From positions 1 through 6,178 of the forward strand of contig CALABZ010000273.1 in assembly GCA_937888615.1 (NCBI GenBank): a stretch of 6,178 bases of DNA, written 5' to 3'. Every line of letters starts with the position of its first letter. Within the stretch, counting starts at the first letter, position 1. The DNA is from an uncultured Lentisphaeria bacterium. GTDB lineage: Bacteria; Verrucomicrobiota; Lentisphaeria; Victivallales; Victivallaceae. The position numbers and the translations under genes are program-made. Of the stretch, positions 1 to 5,246 are shown in pieces. Below the pieces are notes generated by a model that had not been told where the DNA came from, searched no databases, and was given only the letters and a program-made list of their open reading frames with translations.

Positions 1-210
1 GGGTTCCGGGCCATAGTTGTTGGCGAGGTCGAAATGGGTGATACCGTGATCAAACGCGGTATGGATCATCCGGCGGCTGTTTTCGAAAACATTGACACTA
101 CCGAAATTCTGCCACAGTCCCAACGAAATGCGGGGCAGCCGGATGCCGCTGCGACCGCAGCGTTTATAGTCCATGCGCGAATAACGATTCTCATCGGCTT
201 TGTAAATCAT
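1..210 (-). CDS. Aldo/keto reductase, YghZ/Gpr type (partial, N-terminal 70 aa)
   Basis: This is the N-terminal part of an NADPH-dependent aldo/keto reductase; the C-terminal three quarters or so lies beyond position 1. The 70 visible residues begin MIYKADENRYSRMDYKRCGR and closely follow the start of E. coli YghZ (Gpr, L-glyceraldehyde 3-phosphate reductase) as I remember it. Shared features are the CG(R/K)SG(I/L)RLP strand, SLGLW-NFG, and ITHFDLANNYGP. The last segment carries two members of the family's catalytic tetrad, Asp61 and Tyr66; the Lys and His would lie outside the window. The start is supported by AGGAG at 222-226, 11 nt upstream, and by alignment with the E. coli start. The gene begins 20 nt after the histidine kinase stop, so it is probably co-transcribed with it. 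The family is clear, but the substrate is not: relatives reduce small aldehydes, and some are annotated as potassium-channel beta-subunit-like. Confidence 0.9.
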   Translation of the reverse strand, partial: MIYKADENRYSRMDYKRCGRSGIRLPRISLGLWQNFGSVNVFENSRRMIHTAFDHGITHFDLANNYGPEP

Positions 211-230
211 TTTTTCAGATACTCCTGATA

Positions 231-2003
231 TTATTTGGCGAGGGGCAGGCGAATGGTGAAAACACAGCCGTTCCCGGGGGAACTTTCCACCGACACCGCT
301 CCATCATGATATTGTACGGTATGTTTGACGATTGCGAGGCCAAGACCAGTACCGCCAAGCTTGCGGCTGCGGGTCCGGTCCACCCGGTAAAAGCGCTCGA
401 AAATACGCGGCAGGTGTTCGCGGGCAATCCCGCAGCCATTGTCGGCAATCTGCAGGATGACGACGTTTTCCTCGGTGCGGACGCGGGCCTCGACCCGGCT
501 GCCGCCGGAATACTTGACCGCATTGTCGATCAGGTTGAAAATCGCCTGTTCGAGCAATTGCGGATCGCCGTTGACGAAAACTTCCGGGGGCATCGCGGTG
601 ACGAGCTCAATTTTATGCGTTTCGGCCTTGGCCGAGGCAAGCTCGACGGCATTCTGAACCACGGCGGACAGGTTCACCAGAACGAAATCGCTGTTATCGC
701 CACGCGCCCGGTGTTCCAGCGCGGAAATGCTCAGGATGTCGCGAACCAGGTTATTCAGGCGCTCAGACTGCTGGACGATCATGGTACGGAAACGTCCCGC
801 TTCCTCGGGGTCCTGATCGGCGCCGTTCTGCAGGGCTTCGACCGCGCCGGAAATGACAGTGAGCGGAGTTTTGATCTCATGGGACACGTCGGCGATAAAG
901 TCGCGGCGGAAATTTTCAAGCTGATAAAGGCGGGTCAGGTCGGAAAGCACCAGCACCACGCCTGCGGTTTCATCATTGTCGGATTTCATCAGGGCTCCGC
1001 GAACCCGGAGATGGCGGGGATTCTCACCGGCGGCGTCAAGGGTCAGGTCCTCGGTCAGTGGAGCGGCATCCTGCTGAATCCGCAACGCAAAACCGTGGAG
1101 TTCACTGCCGCGGACAAGGCTCCGGAGCGAACACCCCTCCATTAAAGCGGGGAGATCAAGAATACGGCAGGCCTCCTGGTTGATGTCGATGATGATGCCG
1201 TTCTGGTCCACCGCGATGACGCCTTCGCTCATGGAGGAGAAAATGACGTCGCGTTTGCGTTTCTCCAGCGTCAGCCGGGCAATCTGCGTTTTCAAGGCCG
1301 CCAGCAGAGTATTGAGCCGTTCTACCAGGGACAGGACGAAAGCGGGACCGCCTTTCACTGAAAAACGGAAGCCGGGTCCGGCCTCGATGGCGCGGATGCT
1401 CTGCAACGCGATCCGGTCGAGCGGCGCTTTGATGCGTTTATGCAGAAAGAGCCCGATGGAGATGATCAGCAGGATCATCGAGACGCTCAACAGGATAATA
1501 TCACGCCGGACATAGCCGAGCGTGTCATTCAGAGAATGCATGAACATGCCGATGCGGAGTACATAGTTGCGTCCGTCTTTGGCGGTAATCCGAAACGCCG
1601 CGAAAAACAGTTCCTGTGCGGCGGTATGACTGTAACGAACATGGAGCCAGCTGCCCTCGCGCAGGGCGCCGTCGACTTCGGGCCGTTCGCGCTCGTTGCC
1701 CATTCCGGCGGGGTCGCGTTCGGTATCGGACAGAACCCTGCCGTTTTCGTCCACGATGGAAATGCGGATGGTGGAAGCTTTGGCCAGTTTGGAGGCGTAA
1801 GCGGCGGCGGCGGTGATATCGCCGGCTGCGATATCGGGCGTGAGGGTCAGGCGGACCAGATTCGATTGGCTCTCGAGGTTCTGACGGAACATGCCGGAGT
1901 AAGCCGATTCGAGGGATTGGCTTTGAAACCAGATCAGGGTGATTACCGCCAGCAGCGGAAAAATCACCAGTCCGGGAACGGTACGAAATGCAAAACTTCT
2001 CAT
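231..2003 (-). CDS. PhoR-type membrane sensor histidine kinase
   Basis: This 590-aa protein is an inner-membrane sensor kinase that would autophosphorylate a histidine and pass the phosphate to a response regulator. It has a membrane segment at about 9-27 and an extracytoplasmic region at about 28-167. The part DENGRVLSDT...ERPEV...VRYS (85-124) resembles the PDC/Cache sensor of Gram-positive PhoR. A second membrane segment (168-187) and a HAMP-like linker follow, then a PAS domain (about 250-360). HisKA contains the phospho-acceptor His375 in SHEIKTP. The HATPase domain shows an N box (NLIDNAVK, 490-497), G1 (DNGCGI, 521-526), an F box (FERFYRVD) and G2 (GGTGLGL, 550-556), so it looks fully active. 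The start ATG at 2003 has only a poor Shine-Dalgarno: a G6 run close by, or AGGAA 17 nt away. Translational coupling to the upstream gene, 29 nt away, is likely. PhoR normally partners PhoB, but no regulator gene is adjacent, so the name phoR is not assigned. Confidence 0.95.
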   Translation of the reverse strand: MRSFAFRTVPGLVIFPLLAVITLIWFQSQSLESAYSGMFRQNLESQSNLVRLTLTPDIAAGDITAAAAYASKLAKASTIRISIVDENGRVLSDTERDPAGMGNERERPEVDGALREGSWLHVRYSHTAAQELFFAAFRITAKDGRNYVLRIGMFMHSLNDTLGYVRRDIILLSVSMILLIISIGLFLHKRIKAPLDRIALQSIRAIEAGPGFRFSVKGGPAFVLSLVERLNTLLAALKTQIARLTLEKRKRDVIFSSMSEGVIAVDQNGIIIDINQEACRILDLPALMEGCSLRSLVRGSELHGFALRIQQDAAPLTEDLTLDAAGENPRHLRVRGALMKSDNDETAGVVLVLSDLTRLYQLENFRRDFIADVSHEIKTPLTVISGAVEALQNGADQDPEEAGRFRTMIVQQSERLNNLVRDILSISALEHRARGDNSDFVLVNLSAVVQNAVELASAKAETHKIELVTAMPPEVFVNGDPQLLEQAIFNLIDNAVKYSGGSRVEARVRTEENVVILQIADNGCGIAREHLPRIFERFYRVDRTRSRKLGGTGLGLAIVKHTVQYHDGAVSVESSPGNGCVFTIRLPLAK

Positions 2004-2032
2004 GATCCCCCCGGGTTCCGTTCCTGATCCGC

Positions 2033-2740
2033 CTATTCGTTCCCGTTGTCGCTATAGAGCATGTGTGAACAATTGTCGCAATTCACGATCATGCCGCCAT
2101 GACAGGCGTTGCGGGTCTGCGGGGTCACTTTGAAACTGCAGTTGGTGCAGATTTCGCCGTCCAATTTGACGATAGGCGAACCGCTGTCCCGCAGCAGCCG
2201 GGTGTAGCGGTCGAGCAGGCTGGATTCGACATGGGTGGCAAACTCTTTGCTTTTGGCAACAAGAGCGCGCCCCTGTTCCTTGATTTCTTTTTCAAACGAA
2301 ATAAGCTCGTGAAGTTCATCCTTGATGGATTTGATGCGGGCGGCGCTCTGTTTCTCCTCCTCGCGGACCTCGGTGCGTTGGGCGTCGACGGTTTCCATCA
2401 GGCCGAGCAGTCTGGTTTCGAGTTCGCCGATTTTGTCCTTGTTGTGCTGGATTTCGGCAAGCATGGCCTGATATTCGTTGTTTTTCTTGACGAGGGCGGA
2501 ATTGGTCTGGAGCTTCTGCACATTGTCATTGAGCCGGGCGATTTCGGATTCGGTATTGCGGATAGCAACTTCCGTGGCTTTGAGCTTGTCCTGTTTGACT
2601 TTCAGGGCGGCGCTGACGACGGCGAGTCGTTTTTCGTTTGCGGCGCGTTCATTGGGGAGCATGGTCAACCGGGCCTTGAGTGCGCGTATTTTCATATCCA
2701 CTTCCTGGAGCGCCAACAGATCGAAAAGCTGCTTATTCAT
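2033..2740 (-). CDS. CdsZ/DUF164-like coiled-coil protein with C4 zinc ribbon
   Basis: This 235-aa protein is predicted to be cytoplasmic. Residues about 1-175 are almost entirely charged heptad-like helix, rich in K, E, L and A, which fits a long antiparallel coiled-coil hairpin. The C-terminus (195-228) is a zinc ribbon with paired knuckles, Cys198-x2-Cys201 (ICTNC) and Cys221-x2-Cys224 (NCDNC). An additional Cys213 lies between them. This architecture and length match COG1579/DUF164, which includes chlamydial CdsZ (CT398). That protein has been linked to sigma-54 and type III secretion components, but the role outside chlamydiae is not established and should not be transferred. The start is well supported by AAGGAG (complement of 2745-2750), 4 nt before the ATG. 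It is the first gene of the leftward set, followed after 29 nt by the histidine kinase. Its own promoter must lie in the A+T-rich divergent region. Confidence 0.9.
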   Translation of the reverse strand: MNKQLFDLLALQEVDMKIRALKARLTMLPNERAANEKRLAVVSAALKVKQDKLKATEVAIRNTESEIARLNDNVQKLQTNSALVKKNNEYQAMLAEIQHNKDKIGELETRLLGLMETVDAQRTEVREEEKQSAARIKSIKDELHELISFEKEIKEQGRALVAKSKEFATHVESSLLDRYTRLLRDSGSPIVKLDGEICTNCSFKVTPQTRNACHGGMIVNCDNCSHMLYSDNGNE

Positions 2741-2818
2741 ATTTCTCCTTGATTTTCATTTGTCATACTCTAATAATGCTACGGGATATTTACAAGCTGT
2801 TTTTGGGATTTTTCGCAA

Positions 2819-2847
2819 TTGATTTTTGCCGCGGCGTGGTGTAGTGT
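2819..2847 (+). promoter_or_regulatory. Candidate sigma-70 promoter of the AraC-type gene
   Basis: TTGATT (2819-2824) and TAGTGT (2842-2847) are separated by 17 nt. The -35 box matches consensus in four positions and the -10 box in three, so this is a weak candidate. Transcription would start near 2853, giving a 5' leader of only about 15 nt that still includes the Shine-Dalgarno. A weak promoter would suit a regulator gene. Confidence 0.3.
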
Positions 2848-2855
2848 AAAACTGC

Positions 2856-2862
2856 GAGGTGA
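2856..2862 (+). promoter_or_regulatory. Shine-Dalgarno GAGGTGA setting the AraC-type start
   Basis: GAGGTGA is a seven-base perfect match to the anti-Shine-Dalgarno of 16S rRNA and lies 5 nt before the ATG at 2868. An in-frame GTG at 2859 falls inside this motif and a TTG at 2865 would be too close. The ATG at 2868 is therefore the preferred start. Confidence 0.85.
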
Positions 2863-2867
2863 CATTG

Positions 2868-3668
2868 ATGGAATTTACACAATTACCGAAAGTGATGAAT
2901 GTCCGGGTGATCGTTTTCGAAACGATCTGGGCACAGGATTTTCACGCCAGCCATGCCAACGAGCTCCTTCACGTGCTGGACGGTCGTTTCGAACTGACTT
3001 TTCCCGACGGGCGGCGTTATCCGGCCAAGGTAGGGGACACGCTGATCGTTCCCCTCAACACCATGCACAAGGATATTTTCGAATTCGAAGACGACCTGAA
3101 AATCATGATCGTCAATTTCACCTGGCCTCATTTCGAGGAATTCAGCCAGACGGTGAACAACTCGAACATCAACAAAATGCCCCCTGAGGTCCGCAATGAA
3201 ATCCGCTGGATTTTCGAGAAAATGCGCGAAGACCGCGGCGGCGGCGAACTCGACCGCGTCGTGGCCGGCGCCCGCATCATGAACGTCCTGACCCTGATCC
3301 ATCGCGAAATCAACCGCGAAACCGACTCCGAAGTCGAAAGCGACGCCCGCCATGAACTCATTCAAGCCGCCCGCCGCTACATCGAACGCAACTATGCGCA
3401 ACCGCTGCGCCTGGAAGATATCGCGGTACACCTGCGGGTGAGCCCTTTCCACCTGTCACGGGTATTCAGTCAGGAAAGCGACTTTTCCCTTTTCGAATAC
3501 CTGAGCGAAGTCCGCATCAACGCGGCCAAAAAACTGCTGCGCGACGGACGGCTGCTGATTTCCGAAGTGGCCGAGCGCACCGGCTACGACAACGGCAATT
3601 ATTTCGCCAAAGTGTTCCGCCGCAAGGTGGGCTGTTCGCCGGGCAAGTACCGTTCGCTCCCCGAATAG
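2868..3668 (+). CDS. AraC-family transcriptional regulator with N-terminal cupin
   Basis: This 266-aa DNA-binding regulator has an effector-binding cupin fold at about residues 20-85. Its motif includes HANELLHVLDGRFELTFPDG and GDTLIVPLNTMH, typical of AraC-type sugar sensors. A helical linker follows (105-160). The C-terminal AraC domain (about 163-264) has two helix-turn-helix units: LEDIAVHLRVSPFHLSRVFSQE (182-203, with S192 to F200 as recognition helix) and ISEVAERTGYDNGNYFAKVFRR (231-252). It ends with the family signature CSPGKYR. Length matches the family. The start was chosen at the ATG preceded by GAGGTGA rather than the GTG within that motif. It is transcribed away from the CdsZ-kinase set and toward the aminotransferase gene 150 nt downstream. 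In this family an adjacent co-oriented operon is the usual target, so control of the aminotransferase promoter is a reasonable inference. The ligand is unknown. Confidence 0.93.
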   Translation: MEFTQLPKVMNVRVIVFETIWAQDFHASHANELLHVLDGRFELTFPDGRRYPAKVGDTLIVPLNTMHKDIFEFEDDLKIMIVNFTWPHFEEFSQTVNNSNINKMPPEVRNEIRWIFEKMREDRGGGELDRVVAGARIMNVLTLIHREINRETDSEVESDARHELIQAARRYIERNYAQPLRLEDIAVHLRVSPFHLSRVFSQESDFSLFEYLSEVRINAAKKLLRDGRLLISEVAERTGYDNGNYFAKVFRRKVGCSPGKYRSLPE

Positions 3669-3743
3669 GCCGATAAATGACGATTTCTTCCCATACACAA
3701 CAAATTACCCGAATTCGCAAATAATTACAAGCAAAAAAGGTTG

Positions 3744-3772
3744 TTGACAGCGAACGGCGCTTGTACAATAAT
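3744..3772 (+). promoter_or_regulatory. Strong sigma-70 promoter of the aminotransferase operon
   Basis: The -35 box is a perfect TTGACA (3744-3749) and the -10 box is AATAAT (3767-3772, five of six matches). The spacer is the optimal 17 nt. The expected transcript start is near 3779, giving a leader of about 40 nt. An 8-bp palindrome TTGTACAA (3761-3768) spans the spacer/-10 edge. The 7-bp inverted repeats TACAAGC (3726-3732) and GCTTGTA (3759-3765) flank the -35 box and could be an operator. No intrinsic terminator is visible between the AraC gene and this promoter, so read-through from upstream is also possible. Confidence 0.8.
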
Positions 3773-3803
3773 AGCAGGTAATCAAACTTTAAACCTGAAA
3801 AAC

Positions 3804-3809
3804 AGAGGA
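3804..3809 (+). promoter_or_regulatory. Shine-Dalgarno AGAGGA of the aminotransferase gene
   Basis: AGAGGA lies 9 nt before the ATG at 3819 and decides the start. The reading frame is open upstream to a TTG at 3741, but that codon would sit upstream of the promoter, so the extension is not coding. Confidence 0.8.
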
Positions 3810-3818
3810 AACCTGACT

Positions 3819-5075
3819 ATGAACAAAGAATTTGCCATCTACGGCGGCACTCCCGTCATTCAGCCCGGAGAAGTGAAAAACTGGCCCCCCATCGATCATA
3901 CCGATGAAGAAATGGTATTGAACGCCCTCCACGGAAGTAGCCAGGCTCGCGGCCCCCACAATATCGCTTTTGAAAAAGAATTCTGCGAATGGAACGGCAA
4001 CACCTACGGCCTGTTCACCAACAGCGGCACGGCCGCACTGCATATGTGTCTGGTGGGCTGCGGCATCGGCGCGGGCGACCATGTGCTGGTCACGTCTTAT
4101 TCCTGGAGTTCAAGCGCGACCTGCGTACTGCACCATGACGCGATTCCGATCTTCGTCGATATTGACCCGGAAACCTTCCTGATGGACGCCGACAAGATCG
4201 AAGCCGCCATCACCCCCCGCACCAAGGCGATCATCGCCGTCCAACTCCACGGCCTCTGCTGCGATATGGACAAAATCAACGCCATCGCCAAAAAGCACAA
4301 CCTCCATGTGATCGAAGACGCCTGCCAGGCACACGGCGCCATGTACAAGGGCAAAAAAGCCGGTACGCTCGGCGACTGCGCAGCATTTTCATTCAACCAG
4401 AACAAATGTCTCTCCTGCGGTGAAGGCGGCATTTTCGTCACCAACAATGAAAAGATTTTCGAAGGCGCCGCCAAGCTCTGGAGCTTCGGCGAAACCGCCC
4501 GCCCCGAACAGAACCGCGACTACCACGCCTATGCGCTCGGCTGGATGTACCGCAACAACGAAATTACCGCGGCCTACGCCCGCGCCCAGTTGAAAAAATT
4601 CGATTATTATTTCAGCACCCTGCGCGCCAACGGTAATTACCTGAAAGAAAACCTGACCGGAATTAAAGGGTTGAAACTCCCCTATGAACCCGCCGAATGC
4701 ATCCATAACTGGTACAATTTCAACCTGCGCATCGATTTCGACGCCATCGGTTTTCCGAACGACGTGGACAAACGGGTGAAATTCCGTGACGCCGTGGCCG
4801 CCGTCATCCGCGACGAAGGCGTGGTCGCCTCCGTCTGGCAGCGCTTCATCCTCCCCGAAATGACCGTATTCCGGGCCAAGAACGCTTACGGCAAGGGATA
4901 TCCGTGGAGCATTCCGGGCGCCGACGAAGGGGTCGATTACACCCCCGCCAACTATCCGAATGCATTGAACTACAGCCGTTGCCACATGTCGATCGTCCAG
5001 ACCCTGCGGGCTGCGCCAACTCTACCCGCTGCACGCCGGGCTGATGCAGCGCGGCATAGATGCCGGACAGCGTGA
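3819..5075 (+). CDS. DegT/DnrJ/EryC1-family PLP aminotransferase, frameshifted near its C-terminus
   Basis: As read, this frame gives 418 aa. It is a fold-type I PLP enzyme of the sugar/cyclitol aminotransferase family. The N-terminus FAIYGGTPVI...WPP is typical of AHBA synthase- and StsC-like members. The phosphate-binding loop is TNSGTAALH (67-75). Asp167 in IEDACQAHGA should contact the pyridine nitrogen, and Lys196 in AFSFNQNKCLSCGEGG is the Schiff-base lysine. GWMYRNNEITAA (241-252) is a conserved family segment. These residues are intact. From about residue 395 the frame degenerates into TLPAARRADAARHRCRTA, rich in Ala and Arg. A sensible continuation runs in the +1 frame (5014-5187), so one extra base near the CCC (5002-5004) or GGG (5008-5010) run is likely. 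The restored protein would be 455 aa. The enzyme would move an amino group, usually from glutamate or glutamine, to a keto-sugar or keto-cyclitol; the substrate is unknown. It is the first gene of the operon with the ceramidase-like gene. Confidence 0.9.
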   Translation: MNKEFAIYGGTPVIQPGEVKNWPPIDHTDEEMVLNALHGSSQARGPHNIAFEKEFCEWNGNTYGLFTNSGTAALHMCLVGCGIGAGDHVLVTSYSWSSSATCVLHHDAIPIFVDIDPETFLMDADKIEAAITPRTKAIIAVQLHGLCCDMDKINAIAKKHNLHVIEDACQAHGAMYKGKKAGTLGDCAAFSFNQNKCLSCGEGGIFVTNNEKIFEGAAKLWSFGETARPEQNRDYHAYALGWMYRNNEITAAYARAQLKKFDYYFSTLRANGNYLKENLTGIKGLKLPYEPAECIHNWYNFNLRIDFDAIGFPNDVDKRVKFRDAVAAVIRDEGVVASVWQRFILPEMTVFRAKNAYGKGYPWSIPGADEGVDYTPANYPNALNYSRCHMSIVQTLRAAPTLPAARRADAARHRCRTA

Positions 5076-5187
5076 CATCGCGGCCAAGGCGGTGGAAGGA
5101 ATTCGCAAGGTCTTCGAAAATCTTGACAAAATCGACCCGGACCGCATCTTCAAAATTCTGGAAGACCGCCAGAACAAAGCCAAATAA
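5014..5187 (+). pseudogene. Out-of-frame C-terminal part of the DegT-family aminotransferase
   Basis: These 57 codons, one frame on from the main aminotransferase frame, begin RQLYPLHAGLMQRGIDAG and end at TAA 5185-5187. The segment has good helix-forming composition (AAKAVEGIRKVFENLDKI), like the C-terminal helix of DegT-family enzymes. It uses codons like its neighbours and has no start site of its own. It is therefore read as the detached tail of the upstream gene, not a separate gene. Whether the break is real or a sequencing/assembly error cannot be told from this window. Confidence 0.8.
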
Positions 5188-5202
5188 AACCATAGCACAA
5201 CA

Positions 5203-5232
5203 TGGTTTGAGCCCTGTGAAGGGCTCAAACCA
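5203..5232 (+). other. Perfect 13-bp intergenic hairpin with GUGA tetraloop
   Basis: TGGTTTGAGCCCT (5203-5215) and AGGGCTCAAACCA (5220-5232) pair without mismatch around the loop GTGA, which is a GNRA tetraloop in RNA. It lies 15 nt after the restored aminotransferase stop. The last stem base is the first base of the AGGAG Shine-Dalgarno of the next gene. No T-run follows on either strand, so it is not a standard intrinsic terminator. Likely roles are transcript stabilisation, processing, or control of translation of the downstream gene. It may also be one copy of a dispersed palindromic repeat. Confidence 0.85.
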
Positions 5233-5236
5233 GGAG
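5232..5236 (+). promoter_or_regulatory. Shine-Dalgarno AGGAG of the ceramidase-like gene
   Basis: AGGAG lies 10 nt before the ATG at 5247. A second weaker purine site, AAGGA (5239-5243), is only 3 nt from the start. The first A of AGGAG is the closing base of the intergenic hairpin, so ribosome access may depend on that structure. Confidence 0.65.
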
Positions 5237-5246
5237 CGAAGGAACA

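Larger units (their letters stand above)
2741..2867. promoter_or_regulatory. Divergent intergenic promoter region
   Basis: This A+T-rich stretch of 127 nt separates the leftward CdsZ-kinase set from the rightward AraC gene, so it must hold both start regions. No small ORF or RNA gene is apparent. For the leftward side, weak sigma-70 matches read on the minus strand are TTGTAA-N17-TAGAGT (2795 down to 2767) and TTGCGA-N18-TGTAAA (2818 down to 2789). Each has 4 of 6 bases matching in both boxes, so neither can be preferred. A GATTTTT-containing sequence occurs twice (2807-2816 and 2821-2829). No strong hairpin is seen. Confidence 0.6.

Noticed and set aside
306..1145. 279-codon open frame on the plus strand opposite the histidine kinase
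   Set aside because: It is a shadow of the kinase: the minus strand encodes every kinase motif in order, while this frame has no recognisable domain.
2099..2752. 217-codon plus-strand open frame opposite the zinc-ribbon gene
   Set aside because: It has an unnatural Phe/Gly/Leu-rich composition caused by the complement of coiled-coil codons. The minus-strand gene has a good start site and a zinc ribbon.
2807..2829. Direct repeat GATTTTTCGC / GATTTTTGC as an AraC operator
   Set aside because: It is mostly a T-run in an A+T-rich promoter region, so it is too simple to support a specific binding site.
2859..2867. GTG start for the AraC-type gene
   Set aside because: The GTG lies within the Shine-Dalgarno GAGGTGA, which is correctly spaced for the ATG at 2868.
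3741..3818. TTG-initiated extension of the aminotransferase
   Set aside because: It would begin upstream of the TTGACA/AATAAT promoter, and the family N-terminus begins at the ATG at 3819.
5203..5232. Hairpin as a rho-independent terminator
   Set aside because: No T-tract follows the stem on either strand, and the Shine-Dalgarno of the next gene begins at its base.
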